DNA of 64,000 nt, from positions 2,185,501 to 2,249,500 of the forward strand of contig NZ_UFSM01000001.1 of the NCBI RefSeq assembly GCF_900445235.1, written 5' to 3'. This document shows, piece after piece, positions 19,619 to 28,675 of this stretch (positions are counted from its first letter, which is position 1; every line of letters starts with the position of its first letter). A model generated the notes under the pieces. The model was not told the DNA's origin. It ran no database searches and saw only the letters and a list, made by a program, of their open reading frames with translations. The DNA is from Aminobacter aminovorans. Lineage in GTDB: Bacteria > Pseudomonadota > Alphaproteobacteria > Rhizobiales > Rhizobiaceae. Both the position numbers and the translations under genes were made by a program.

Positions 19619-20908
19619 TCAGCCAGGCAGCTTCGACGCCAGCACCTTGTCGATGCGGCGGCCATCGAGGTCGACGACTTCGAAGCGCCAGCCTTGCGCG
19701 TCGACGCATTCGCCGGTCGCGGGCAGGTGATGCATATGCGACAGCAGGTAGCCGGCGACGGTTTCGTAGTCGCGGTTCTCCGGCAGGTCGATGCCAAGTT
19801 GGTCGGCCATCTCGTCGGCCTGCATGTAGCCGGCGAGCAGCCACGAGCCGTCCTCACGCTGGACGGCATTGTCGACGTCGTCCTCGTCGAGGTCGGAGCG
19901 GAACACGCCGGTGATGGCTTCGAGGATGTCGGCGGGCGAAACGACGCCTTCGAAATGGCCATATTCGTCATGGACCAGCGCCATCGGCACGTCGGACTGC
20001 TTGAGGGTGGCGAGCACGTCGAGCGCGTCGGCCTGATCGTGCACGATCGGTGCTGTGCGCACATGCTTACGCGGGTCGAAAGCGCGGCCGGCAAGCAGCG
20101 AGGCGAGCAGTTCGCGGGTCTGGATGACGCCGACCATGGCATCGACGGAGCCTTCGCCTGCGGGCAGGCGAGAGTGCTGGGTTTCCATCAGGAGCTTGCG
20201 GGTGGCAGGCTCTTCGGCCTGCAGGTTGATCCAGTCGACTTCGGTGCGCGGGGTCATGACGGCCCGCACGGCACGGTCACCCAGGCGCATGACGCCAGCG
20301 ATCATGCGGCGTTCGTCGGATTCGATGGTGCCATGATGTTCGGCCTCGGCGACAAGCATCTTGATCTCCTCGTCGGTGACCTTTTCCTCGCTCTCGCCGC
20401 GCTGGCCGAGAAGCCAGAGCACCGAGCGGCCGGAAATGTCGAGCAGCCAGACCAGCGGCAGCGCCACCTTGGCAAGCAGCGACATGGCCGGGGCGACGCG
20501 AGAGGCAACGCCTTCGGGGTCGCGCAGGGCGATCTGCTTGGGCACCAGTTCGCCGATGATCAGCGAGCCGTAGGTGATGATGGCGACGACGATGCCGACG
20601 CCCAGCGCATTCGACGCGCCAGCGCTCACGCCTTGGGCGGCGAGATAGCCGCTCAGTCGTTCGCCGAGCGTGGCGCCCGAGAATGCGCCGGAGAGAACGC
20701 CGACGAGCGTGATGCCAATCTGCACAGACGACAGGAATTTGCCCGGGTTTGCGCCCAGTTCGAGCGCGCGGGCGGCGCCCTTGACGTTGCGGTCGATCAT
20801 CGCCTTGAGGCGGGCGGGGCGAGAAGAAACGATGGCAAGTTCGGACATTGCCAGAAGGCCGTTCACACAGATGAGGACGACCACGATAGCGATTTCAGCG
20901 TATAACAT
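19619..20908 (-). CDS. CNNM/HlyC-CorC family membrane protein (DUF21 + CBS pair + CorC domain)
   Basis: A 429-residue inner-membrane protein. The N-terminal DUF21 region has four hydrophobic helices (for example YAEIAIVVVLICVNGLLAMS); then the CBS-domain pair with DRAVRAVMTPRTEVDWINL and PMALVHDEYGHFEGVVSP; then a CorC_HlyC domain with AGYLLSHMHHLPATGE. Relatives take part in magnesium or cobalt handling and membrane homeostasis. Often annotated as hemolysin, but no toxin role is indicated. The ATG at 20908 was chosen because it puts the first helix at the N-terminus; in-frame codons to 20980 are not needed. Confidence 0.88.
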   Translation of the reverse strand: MLYAEIAIVVVLICVNGLLAMSELAIVSSRPARLKAMIDRNVKGAARALELGANPGKFLSSVQIGITLVGVLSGAFSGATLGERLSGYLAAQGVSAGASNALGVGIVVAIITYGSLIIGELVPKQIALRDPEGVASRVAPAMSLLAKVALPLVWLLDISGRSVLWLLGQRGESEEKVTDEEIKMLVAEAEHHGTIESDERRMIAGVMRLGDRAVRAVMTPRTEVDWINLQAEEPATRKLLMETQHSRLPAGEGSVDAMVGVIQTRELLASLLAGRAFDPRKHVRTAPIVHDQADALDVLATLKQSDVPMALVHDEYGHFEGVVSPADILEAITGVFRSDLDEDDVDNAVQREDGSWLLAGYMQADEMADQLGIDLPENRDYETVAGYLLSHMHHLPATGECVDAQGWRFEVVDLDGRRIDKVLASKLPG

Positions 20909-21000
20909 GATGGTCGCTGCATAGCATTGCTTAAGGCCCTTCGGAAAGACGGCAGCAAAAATACTGTCACCTTGCGGCACATGAAGGGTTGAGACCGGCG

Positions 21001-21708
21001 CTATTTGTCCGGCACCAGCACCGCCATCAGCACCTTTCCGTCAGTAAAATAGGGATCGCCCTCGCCATTGCGGCCAGCCTTGGTCAGGCCGATGCCGGGG
21101 ATGGTCTTCACCTCGACGATCCGTCCGGCAGATGTCAGGTCGCCGATCAGCGAATCGCGCTCGGCATCGATGTCCGGGGCGATGTGGTGGGTGATCGCGC
21201 CGGTGTCGTGGCTGACGCCGACGCCGCGGTCGAAGCTTGCGGCACCATACCAGGTCGGCCGCCCGTCACGGCCGGGCGTGAATGTCAGCCACAGGCGCAC
21301 GTGGTGTCGGGTGTCGGGGCTGTCGCCGACGGGCTTTTCGAAAGCGAGGTCCTGTCGCCGGCCGTTGAACAAAAGGGTGCTGACGGGTGCGTCGACATAA
21401 GGACGGTCGAGCAGCACGCTTTCGCCGATCTCCACGGCGGACCTCACCGACAGCTTGTCGGCGCGGTCCCAGCCGGCAGCAACGAAGGCTGCCGTGACAT
21501 CCTGCTCCGTGCCGACGAGGCCGACATTGATGGGGTCACCGGGAATGCCTTGTTCTGTCGTGGTCAGCAGCGTTTCAGGCCGGGGGCCGTCACGCAGGAA
21601 GCGGAGCGACCAGAATTCCGGTGCCGCGAAGTAGGCGAGCGCGAGATAGCTCACGCAGAGCGCGATGAACCATAGGGTTGCCTGTCGGTGCAGTTTGCCA
21701 CGTAACAT
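21001..21708 (-). CDS. LssY C-terminal-domain protein
   Basis: A 235-residue protein with one N-terminal membrane helix (LWFIALCVSYLALAYFA) and an extracytoplasmic domain matching the LssY C-terminal family: GIPGDPINVGLVGTEQDVTA, AAGWDRADKLSVRS, PTWYGAASFDRGVGVSHDTG and HHIAPDIDAERDSL. The domain is found alone or fused to phosphatase or DedA-type modules; its function is unknown. The ATG at 21708 has a GCGGGG upstream; a GTG at 21741 is an alternative. Two extensin-like genes follow on the same strand side of the window. Confidence 0.78.
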   Translation of the reverse strand: MLRGKLHRQATLWFIALCVSYLALAYFAAPEFWSLRFLRDGPRPETLLTTTEQGIPGDPINVGLVGTEQDVTAAFVAAGWDRADKLSVRSAVEIGESVLLDRPYVDAPVSTLLFNGRRQDLAFEKPVGDSPDTRHHVRLWLTFTPGRDGRPTWYGAASFDRGVGVSHDTGAITHHIAPDIDAERDSLIGDLTSAGRIVEVKTIPGIGLTKAGRNGEGDPYFTDGKVLMAVLVPDK

Positions 21709-21876
21709 CAAACCCCGCTGCCGATTGATCAGGCCAAACACGTGGCGCGATCTGGAGTTCGGGACAAATCATGGGTTGCATTAGCAGATTAAGTATTAGT
21801 TCTGCCTTTTGTAAAGCGCATCCTGCTTTCGACATTGTGCACGTGGCAGGCAGTGCCTTCTTGCCGTGCGGGTGTG

Positions 21877-22878
21877 CTAGCGGCAGGCGCGATAACCGTT
21901 GCGGCGCTGCTTGATGTCGAAGTGGAAATGGTTGCGGTGGTCGTAATTGTAACCGGGACCAAGCACGGTGTTGAAATAGCTGCAGCCGTCGGCGCGGATG
22001 GTGTTGAGGAAGCCGCGCGTCCGGAAGGCGAACAGGCCGGGCTTTTCGACGTCGATGTCGCGGCCGCTGTTGAGTTCGATGCGCATGATGTCGAGCGCAT
22101 TGCCCTTGCCGTGCTCGGACAGCGTGCGCGAGCCGGCGATCTTGCGGCAGGAGTAACTTGAGCCCTGGTGGATGGTCTTGACGCCGGAGAAGTAGCGCAG
22201 GCGCGCGGCAGGCACGAGGTCGCGCTTGGTCCAGGCGGCGAAACTCGCTGCCATCTGGCAGGTAACTGTGGCCGCCGGCTTCATCTGCACCGAGCCAATG
22301 GCCGAGACCTTGACCGGATAGTCGATACCGCAGGCCGCACCATCGCGGATCGGCGGCAGGTCGCGATAGATGACGTCGAGCTTCTTCAGATCGCTGCGGC
22401 AGTCGACCTCGTCGGCCGGCATGACGGCGGGCCGCATCGGCGCGCTCTGCGGCATCTCTGAGGGATCGTCGAGTTTGGGATAGGCCACCATGTAGGGGTT
22501 GGATGGCACCAGCGTCTGCATGCCACGCCCCTGCGCCGGCGCGAGCGCGGCGGTCTGCACCGGCTGCGGCGCCTCGGGCTGTATCTCCTCGAACTGTGCC
22601 GCCTGGGCATCGAGCGATGGTTCGATCGAGGGCGCGGCCTGGGCGACCAGTGCCGGGTCGGACTGCGAATCGACCATGACAGGGGCTGCCGCGACGGGTC
22701 CCAAGGACGCTGTCTGCGAGCCGACATCGACCGCGGGCTGGAGCGCGAAGACATCGCCTGACGTACATGAGCTGAGGCCGAGGCTTGCTGCAACCAAAGC
22801 CGTGGCGAGCAGCAGCGCGCGCTGGCGCGCGGCACGCGGCGATCCGACCGGGCTGGTGGCGCGCGAATCTGCGGCCAT
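21877..22878 (-). CDS. extensin-like C-terminal domain lipoprotein
   Basis: A 333-residue exported protein. A long basic N-region leads to a hydrophobic stretch and the lipobox LGLSSC, suggesting a lipoprotein; a Pro/Ala-rich linker of about 110 residues follows; residues 160-333 form an extensin-like C-terminal domain with SCRKIAGSRTLSEHGKGNAL and NHFHFDIKQR, a D-alanyl-D-alanine peptidase-like fold with its metal ligands His and Asp visible. Probable periplasmic peptidoglycan enzyme. A paralogue is encoded directly upstream. Confidence 0.85.
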   Translation of the reverse strand: MAADSRATSPVGSPRAARQRALLLATALVAASLGLSSCTSGDVFALQPAVDVGSQTASLGPVAAAPVMVDSQSDPALVAQAAPSIEPSLDAQAAQFEEIQPEAPQPVQTAALAPAQGRGMQTLVPSNPYMVAYPKLDDPSEMPQSAPMRPAVMPADEVDCRSDLKKLDVIYRDLPPIRDGAACGIDYPVKVSAIGSVQMKPAATVTCQMAASFAAWTKRDLVPAARLRYFSGVKTIHQGSSYSCRKIAGSRTLSEHGKGNALDIMRIELNSGRDIDVEKPGLFAFRTRGFLNTIRADGCSYFNTVLGPGYNYDHRNHFHFDIKQRRNGYRACR

Positions 22879-22993
22879 GCGAAGGCTCCTGTCCCCTTGA
22901 GGGAATGAGCCTAGCCGCCAAGGGTAAAGGAAAGATCAGCGACAGTGTTTACGGCTGGGGCCGAATTGCGGCGTCGGGCCATAGGGCGGTCGA

Positions 22994-23959
22994 CTACTGG
23001 CAGAAGGTGCCGCCATTCTTGCGCGGGGCAAGGTCGAAATGCAGGTGCTGGGCGTGGTCGGCATCGCTGCCAGGACCGAGCACGGTCTTGAACGGCCCGC
23101 AGGCGGCCTTGCGTACGGCGTCAAGGAACTTGGCGTTCTTGTCCGGCGGAGCCGGCTCGACATCGATCGCGGTGCCGCCCGACAGGGTGAAGCGAGCGAT
23201 GTCGAGGGCATTGCCAAAGGCATGCTCGGACAATTTTCTCGTGCCGTTGCGTGGTCGGCAGACATAGGCCGATGCCTGGTTGACGACGGTCAGCGCCTCG
23301 CCGAACGCGGTCTTGGCGGCCGGCGAGATGACGTTTGCGGCGAAGCGGGCGGAGGTCTCGGCGGTGGCACAGTTGATGATCGCGTCGGGCTTGATGTCGA
23401 TGGAACGCGAGAGCCGCTTCAGCTTGAGCGGAAAGGGCAGAGCGCAACCGTCGGCATCGCTTTGCTTGGCATGCTCCTCGAACTCCGCGCCGAGCACCTT
23501 CAGGCGCGTACGGCAGGCAGTCTCCTCGATCGGCATTGTCGCCGGATGCGCGACGTTGGAGCGCTTGTCGGGCAACATCTTTGGTGCCGGCGGGCCAAAC
23601 ATCTCCCGGTCGCTCGGTTCACCATCTGGGCGGGATGGCGGGATCGGGACGGAGGCGGGGACGGCTTCAGCGTCCGTCGGGGCGTCCGGCATTGGCGGGC
23701 CGAACATTTCCCGCTCGTGCCGTTGGTGCTTAGGAACTGCAGGGCGCGGCTCTGGTTTGGGGATCGAAGCCTGCCCCAGCTGCGCCGGCGCGACAGGCTG
23801 CGGTTCGGGGTGGTCTGGTGTGGGGGCGGCCTGCGGCACCGGAGCGCGATCGGGCAGCGGCGCATTGCTCGCTTCGGCAAAGCCATGCGTGATCACTGCG
23901 AAAGACGCCAGCGGCAGGACAAAGATCAGGGAAAGCAGGCGGGACTTCGCTGTATGCAT
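22994..23959 (-). CDS. extensin-like C-terminal domain protein (second copy)
   Basis: A 321-residue exported paralogue of the downstream neighbour. The signal peptide ends near HGFAEA; a Pro-rich linker contains a duplicated motif EMFGPPMPD / EMFGPPAPK; the C-terminal domain carries VCRPRNGTRKLSEHAFGNAL and QHLHFDLAPR, the same metal-ligand pattern. Unlike the other copy it has no lipobox, so it is probably soluble in the periplasm. The two may act on the cell wall at different depths, an inference from the anchoring difference only. It starts at an ATG at 23959. Confidence 0.85.
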   Translation of the reverse strand: MHTAKSRLLSLIFVLPLASFAVITHGFAEASNAPLPDRAPVPQAAPTPDHPEPQPVAPAQLGQASIPKPEPRPAVPKHQRHEREMFGPPMPDAPTDAEAVPASVPIPPSRPDGEPSDREMFGPPAPKMLPDKRSNVAHPATMPIEETACRTRLKVLGAEFEEHAKQSDADGCALPFPLKLKRLSRSIDIKPDAIINCATAETSARFAANVISPAAKTAFGEALTVVNQASAYVCRPRNGTRKLSEHAFGNALDIARFTLSGGTAIDVEPAPPDKNAKFLDAVRKAACGPFKTVLGPGSDADHAQHLHFDLAPRKNGGTFCQ

Positions 23960-24063
23960 CGCCGATCAACGTCGTTGACGCTCGACGGTTGCAGAAGGGG
24001 CTAAGCTTGCGCGATCAAATTAGGTGACGGCGCTGTCATCTGGCTGAAGTGGCAGGCGATGCT

Positions 24064-24489
24064 TCAGGCGCCCAGAGCCTCGAGGCCCTCTTCGAGCCAG
24101 TCACCCAGCATCGGCATGCCGAGCAGATATTTGGCGGTGCGGCGGTTGCCGCGCTGCCGCGCCTCGGCGACCGCGTCCGCCCATTCCGCGGCGTCGTAGT
24201 CGCCACGCCCGACCCAGGCGAGCGCCACCAGTTCGGCCGCCTGGTCGACATTGAGGTCGGCGATCAGCCCGCGCAGCTCTTTTTCGGTGAGGTTTTCCGC
24301 CTCTTCTTCGGCGAGGCCGTCATGGCGATGGTTGTCGTGGGTGTCGCCGTCATATTCGATCTCGTGCTCGGCGCCGTCTTCGTAATCTTCGTTGACGCCG
24401 GCGCTGATCGCCTTGGCCTTCAGGATGAACAACCGGACGGTGTCCGGGCCAATGGTCAGGTCCCACTCTTTTTCGCGCCGCTGCTGCAC
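24064..24489 (-). CDS. DUF3775 protein
   Basis: A 141-residue soluble acidic protein. It begins VQQRREKEWDLTIGPDTVRL and contains FILKAKAISAGVNEDYEDG, an Asp/His-rich linker and LTEKELRGLIADLNVDQAAE and WVGRGDYDAAEWADAVAEA, the arrangement of DUF3775 proteins of unknown role. GTG at 24489 is chosen since AGGAG precedes it by about eight bases; extending to 24741 would run into the divergent membrane-protein gene. Confidence 0.75.
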   Translation of the reverse strand: MQQRREKEWDLTIGPDTVRLFILKAKAISAGVNEDYEDGAEHEIEYDGDTHDNHRHDGLAEEEAENLTEKELRGLIADLNVDQAAELVALAWVGRGDYDAAEWADAVAEARQRGNRRTAKYLLGMPMLGDWLEEGLEALGA

Positions 24490-24643
24490 GAGCGTGCTCC
24501 TGTTGCCTTCCCCCCAACTGATGATAGCGCATTTGGCGGCAACGTCACTGCCTCGATATTCGCCGGTGAGGTTGCCGTGGTTGACACGGCGCAGCGCGAG
24601 GCAGAAATAGCCGGCCTTCCTTCCACCACACGGTATTCTCCCC

Positions 24644-24994
24644 ATGGCTACTCTGCTTTCGCCCAAGGTTCTTCCTGTGCTGATGCTGATCGCGTCCAAC
24701 GTGTTCATGACGTTCGCCTGGTACGGGCACCTGAAGTTCAAGGCGGCCCCCCTCTATGCGGCGGTCATCTTCTCCTGGCTGATCGCCTTCTTCGAGTACT
24801 GGCTGGCGGTGCCGGCCAACCGTATCGGCCATGAGGTCTATACGGCGGCAGAACTGAAGACGATGCAGGAGGTGATCACACTCAGCGTCTTCGTGATCTT
24901 CTCGGTGTTCTACCTCAAGGAAGGCATCACCTGGAACCACGCCATGGGTTTTGCCCTGATCGCCGGCGGTGCGGCACTGATTTTCCGCGGCTGA
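24644..24994 (+). CDS. DUF486 / DMT-type small membrane protein
   Basis: A 116-residue protein with four membrane helices, start MATLLSPKVLPVLMLIASNV, charged turn GHLKFKAAP, then FSWLIAFFEYWLAVPANRIG and LKTMQEVITLSVFVIFSVFY. These are the hallmarks of DUF486, a small group within the drug/metabolite transporter superfamily. Substrate unknown. Confidence 0.88.
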   Translation: MATLLSPKVLPVLMLIASNVFMTFAWYGHLKFKAAPLYAAVIFSWLIAFFEYWLAVPANRIGHEVYTAAELKTMQEVITLSVFVIFSVFYLKEGITWNHAMGFALIAGGAALIFRG

Positions 24995-25056
24995 GGACGG
25001 AAGGCCTGCTCCGATGCGTTTGCCACTCGGCGGGGGCCGCATCGGTGGAGATAGCC

Positions 25057-25618
25057 ATGCATAGCCGATCTCTGAAGCTTCTGGCCGGCGCACTGGTGGC
25101 GCTGCCGCTCTATGCATTCCCGTGATTTACGCTGACGGAGGCGGGGGAGGAATGGGTGGTGGCAGTGGCGGCGGAGGCGGGGCGACCCGGTGAAATGCCG
25201 CACCGGCCTCGTCTGCAACAAGAAGACCAAGAAATGCGAGCCGCCCAAGGCTGGCATGATCGACGATAATAGCCTCTATCTCGCCGGGCGGGCGCTGGCC
25301 ATGGACGGCAGATACGCCGATGCGATCAAGGTGCTGACGCTGGCCCGCGACAAGACCGATCCCCGCATCCTCAATTATCTCGGCTATTCGCACCGCAAGG
25401 CTGGGCGCATCCTCGTCGGCCTCGGCTACTACCAGGAGGCGATCCTCAATGATCCCGACTACATGCCTGTGCGCGAATATTTGGGCGAGGCGCAGCTGAC
25501 GCTCGGCGACGTCGCCGGAGCCAGGCTGCAACTGTCGGAGATCGAAAAGCGCTGCGGCACCGGTTGCCGCGAGTATGGGCTGCTGAGGGAGCAGATCGAG
25601 GGCTATCTGAAGGGCTGA
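25057..25618 (+). pseudogene. exported TPR protein copy with two frameshifts
   Basis: Paralogue of the intact gene at 26265. An ATG at 25057 opens a signal peptide (HSRSLKLLAGALVALPLYA) that stops at a TGA; shifting the frame back by one gives VIYADGGGGGMGGGSGG; shifting back by one again at a G-run near 25180 gives DPVKCRTGLVCNKKTKKCEP and the rest of the TPR domain to 25618. Each shift equals one missing base. The C-terminal 142 codons are intact and could start at GTG 25190, but would lack the export signal. Either the copy is decaying or the sequence has two errors here. Confidence 0.7.
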
Positions 25619-25664
25619 GCAAGGCAACTTTGCCCGAGCGAAGTTGCAGGCGCGTGCCTGGCGA

Positions 25665-26142
25665 TCAGCTGTTGAACAAGCCTTCGATGCGTTGGCGAAA
25701 GATATCTGCGGTCCTGCTGCTGCCGAAGTCGCGCGTGTCGAAGCGCCGGCCATCGCGGCCGATCACGGTGACGCCCCAGGTGCTGCCGCCCTCCATTGAT
25801 GGACATTCGCGGGTTTCGAAACGTTCGATCTGGTGGGCGGAGACGTCCTGCCTCGCCTGCCTGAACGGACGCATCTGGACGATCTCGATTCGACCGGGAG
25901 CGACGGTCCAGTGGACTGCCGGCCCTGTCAGGCTGCCCCAGAGCACCGGCATGCCGACGGACCAGGCGCCGACAATGAGGAACAGGAAGAACCGAATCGT
26001 GGCATGGGTGGCCAGACGCGTGGGTAAAGCCCCAAGTCGCGATGACGACGACGAAGGTGCCGATGGCGACAAGGCCGGCGCGCTGGGCAGGGTGGGCGGA
26101 AGTATAGTGCCGCCGCAACCCGTCACCGTCGATCTCGTCCAT
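25665..26142 (-). pseudogene. two-helix membrane protein with PH-like tail, frameshifted
   Basis: Two frames together make one sensible protein. The ATG at 26142 gives MDEIDGDGLRRHYTSAHPAQ and a first membrane helix, AGLVAIGTFVVVIATWG. Near 26030, at a GGGGCTTTACCC tract, the reading must move forward by one base to give PTRLATHATIRFFLFLIVGA (second helix) and a soluble tail of about 80 residues ending IFRQRIEGLFNS, which resembles bacterial PH-like domains. The shift corresponds to one extra base. As with the neighbouring TPR copy, this is either real decay or a sequence error. Confidence 0.6.
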
Positions 26143-26264
26143 GCCGCAACTCTCCGCGCGTGAATCGCTACCAGCCGGGCATGAACGGATTGATACCGTC
26201 ATGCGGGATGAAAAGCCCCTCGATCTGCGTTAGTCTGTCGATGGGCGCATTTTAGGAGGTAGCG

Positions 26265-26804
26265 ATGCAGACCCGATTTGCGAAAGTGCTTGCAGGCGTT
26301 GTGGTGTCGCTGCCGTTGCTGGCAGCGCCGGTATTCTCGGCCGATAGCGGCGGAAGCAGCAGCGGCGACGAGGTGAAATGCGACAATGGCCTAGTCTACA
26401 ACAAGAAGACCAAGAAATGCGAACCGCCCAAGGCCGGCATGATCGACGACGACAGCCTCTATTCGGCCGGTCGCGCGCTTGCCATGGACGGCAAGTATGA
26501 CGATGCGATCAAGGTTCTGACGCTGGCCCAGGACAAGACCGACCCGCGCATCCTCAATTATCTCGGCTATTCCCACCGCAAGGCCGGCCGCGTGCTCGTC
26601 GGCCTCGGTTACTACCAGGAGGCGCTGCGCAACAACCCCGACTACACGCTGGTGCGTGAATACATGGGCGAGGCGCATCTGATGCTCGGCGATGTCGCGG
26701 CTGCCCGTGTGCAGCTGTCGGAGATCGAAAAGCGCTGCGGCAAGGGTTGCCGCGAATACGGCATGCTGGAAGAACACATCGACGCCTATCTGCGCGCCGG
26801 CTGA
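26265..26804 (+). CDS. exported tetratricopeptide-repeat protein
   Basis: A 179-residue periplasmic protein with a signal peptide ending VFSA, a Gly/Ser linker, a Cys pair segment VKCDNGLVYNKKTKKCEPPK and two to three TPR units (LYSAGRALAMDGKYDDAIKV, ILNYLGYSHRKAGRVLVGLG, YMGEAHLMLGDVAAARVQLS). A second Cys pair is EKRCGKGCREYG. TPRs mediate protein contacts; the partner is unknown. A frameshifted copy lies 650 bases upstream. A strong hairpin terminator follows. Confidence 0.82.
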   Translation: MQTRFAKVLAGVVVSLPLLAAPVFSADSGGSSSGDEVKCDNGLVYNKKTKKCEPPKAGMIDDDSLYSAGRALAMDGKYDDAIKVLTLAQDKTDPRILNYLGYSHRKAGRVLVGLGYYQEALRNNPDYTLVREYMGEAHLMLGDVAAARVQLSEIEKRCGKGCREYGMLEEHIDAYLRAG

Positions 26805-26820
26805 GCCTGCCAATATCGAG

Positions 26821-26849
26821 CAAGGGCCGGGCGCGTTGCCCGGCCCTTG
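26821..26849 (+). terminator. hairpin terminator after the TPR gene
   Basis: Perfect 12-base stem CAAGGGCCGGGC / GCCCGGCCCTTG with loop GCGTT. The T-tract is poor (TCATGTT), so termination may be factor-assisted. Confidence 0.7.
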
Positions 26850-26971
26850 TCATGTTCAGACTGGGAGCGGGGATGCGGGGGTGTTCGCTCACGCCATCGT
26901 TTGATCGGCGAACTCGAAAACCGCCCCCATGATCACTATCTAAGGCCCGTCACCAAAAAAGGAGAAGCGGC

Positions 26972-27478
26972 ATGAAGACCGAGCAGGCAATTCTGGCTGG
27001 CGGGTGTTTCTGGGGAATGCAGGATTTGATCCGGCGCCTTCCCGGGGTCGTCTCGACCCGGGTGGGCTATTCCGGCGGCGACGTGAAGAACGCGACGTAC
27101 CGCAATCACGGCAGCCACGCCGAGGCGATCGAGATCGATTTCGATACATCGAAGACCGATTTCCGCAACATTCTGGAGTTCTTTTTCCAGATCCACGATC
27201 CGACGACCAAGGATCGCCAGGGCAATGACCGCGGCACGAGCTATCGATCGGCGATCTTTTACACTTCCGACGAGCAGCGGCAGGTGGCCGAGGAGACGAT
27301 CAAGGACGTCGATGCCTCGGGCCTCTGGCCAGGCAGGGTGGTAACCGAACTGGCCCCCGCCGGCGATTTCTGGGAGGCGGAGCCGGAGCATCAGGATTAT
27401 CTCGAGCGTTTCCCGAACGGCTATACCTGCCACTTCGTTCGCCCGGGCTGGAAACTTCCGCGCCGAAACGCTGCCTGA
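26972..27478 (+). CDS. msrA: peptide-methionine (S)-S-oxide reductase
   Basis: Reduces methionine-S-sulfoxide in proteins and free methionine. The 168-residue protein has the MsrA active site GGCFWGMQ with nucleophilic Cys12, the family segments [46 protein letters not shown] and [16 protein letters not shown]. No C-terminal resolving Cys is seen beyond YTCHFVRP, so recycling may use that Cys or thioredoxin directly. The ATG has AAGGAG at good spacing. It is a single-gene unit ending in a terminator. Confidence 0.95.
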   Translation: MKTEQAILAGGCFWGMQDLIRRLPGVVSTRVGYSGGDVKNATYRNHGSHAEAIEIDFDTSKTDFRNILEFFFQIHDPTTKDRQGNDRGTSYRSAIFYTSDEQRQVAEETIKDVDASGLWPGRVVTELAPAGDFWEAEPEHQDYLERFPNGYTCHFVRPGWKLPRRNAA

Positions 27479-27505
27479 TGCAGGTTCGCCGGCACTGATC
27501 ACGAA

Positions 27506-27535
27506 GGGACCGGGCAGCGCCCGGTCCCATTTTTC
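27506..27535 (+). terminator. intrinsic terminator of msrA
   Basis: Ten-base stem GGGACCGGGC / GCCCGGTCCC with a three-base loop, followed by ATTTTT. It may also stop the convergent sugar dehydrogenase transcript. Confidence 0.85.
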
Positions 27536-27541
27536 GTTGGA

Positions 27542-28675
27542 CTAGTCGCCTCGCGACAACCTGACGATCATGCCGTCGCCTTCGTCGGTCAGCAGCCAGA
27601 TCGAGCCATCCGGGGCGACATTGACGTCGCGGATGCGGCCGAAGGCGCCGTCAAGGATGCGTTCCTCGTCGAGGATGTTGCCCTTGGCGTCGCGGTCGAG
27701 ACGGCTGAGAAGTTCGAACTTCAGCGAGCCGACCAGGAGGTCTCCCTTCCATTCCGGGAACATCTCGCCCTGATAGCTGGCGAGGCCGGAAGGGGCGATC
27801 GACGGATCCCAGTAATAGAGCGGCTGCTCATAGCCCTTGGCCGACGTGCCGACGCCGATCTTCTCGCCGGAATAGTCGCGGCCATAGGTGATGACGGGCC
27901 AGCCGTAGTTCTTGCCAGCTTGCGGGCGGTTCAGCTCGTCGCCGCCCTGCGCGCCATGCTCGACCGTGATCAGCCCACCCAGTACGGGATCGAAAGTCGC
28001 GCCCTGGAGGTTGCGGTGGCCCTTCGACCAGATTTCGGCCGCCATGGCCTTGCCGTCGGGCGCGGGATTGTCGGCGGGGATGGAGCCGTCGGCGTTGATG
28101 CGGATGACCGCGCCGGCGTGGTCCTGCATGTCCTGAGCGCGGTCGCCCTGGCCGCGGTCGCCGGTGGTGACGAACAGCGTGCCGTCATCGTTGACGACGA
28201 TGCGCGAGCCGAAATGGTGGCTGGTGCCGGTCTTGCGGTTCATCGAGAAGATGACCTTGACGTCGTCGAGCCGCGCCTCAGCACCGTCGCGGATCAGCTT
28301 GGCACGGGCAAGCGCAGTGCCCGTGCCGCCGCGCCCGGGTTCGGAAAAGCTGAAGAAGATCGTACCGGACGTCGCGAAATCACGGGCGACCGCGATGTCG
28401 AGCAGGCCACCTTGGCCGCGCGCGGCAACCTTGGGTACGCCCGACACCGGTTCCGACAGTCCGCCCTCTGACAGAATGCGGATGTTGCCCGAGCGCTCGG
28501 TGACGATCGCTTCGTTGCCGGGCAGGAAATCGAGGCCCCAGGGATGGTCGAGCCCACCGGCGATGACGTCGGCGCGCAGAGTGACGGCTTCGGTGTTGAA
28601 GCTCTGGGTTTGGGCAAGGGCAGGTGAGGCTGCCCAGGCGAGCATGAATGCGAGTAGCGGTGTGTTGGTGCTCAT
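27542..28675 (-). CDS. PQQ-dependent aldose sugar dehydrogenase family protein
   Basis: A 377-residue exported beta-propeller of the soluble glucose/sorbosone dehydrogenase family. The signal peptide ends SPALAQ; motifs are GLDHPWGLDFLPGNEAIVTE, FGSRIVVNDDGTLFVTTGDR, WSKGHRNLQG and VEHGAQGGDELNRPQAGKNY. In E. coli the homologue (YliI/Asd) oxidises aldoses in the periplasm with PQQ. The ATG at 28675 is chosen since it gives a normal signal peptide; the in-frame ATG at 28726 adds 17 residues with no signal character. Confidence 0.88.
   Translation of the reverse strand: MSTNTPLLAFMLAWAASPALAQTQSFNTEAVTLRADVIAGGLDHPWGLDFLPGNEAIVTERSGNIRILSEGGLSEPVSGVPKVAARGQGGLLDIAVARDFATSGTIFFSFSEPGRGGTGTALARAKLIRDGAEARLDDVKVIFSMNRKTGTSHHFGSRIVVNDDGTLFVTTGDRGQGDRAQDMQDHAGAVIRINADGSIPADNPAPDGKAMAAEIWSKGHRNLQGATFDPVLGGLITVEHGAQGGDELNRPQAGKNYGWPVITYGRDYSGEKIGVGTSAKGYEQPLYYWDPSIAPSGLASYQGEMFPEWKGDLLVGSLKFELLSRLDRDAKGNILDEERILDGAFGRIRDVNVAPDGSIWLLTDEGDGMIVRLSRGD

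Noticed and set aside
19619..20908. Hemolysin function for the CorC/HlyC-type protein
   Set aside because: The name is historical; DUF21, CBS and CorC domains indicate a membrane homeostasis or ion-linked role.
25603..26202. 199-codon open frame on the - strand as a whole gene
   Set aside because: Only its first about 40 codons after 26142 look like protein; the remainder is out of frame with the second membrane helix and tail, hence treated as a frameshifted gene.
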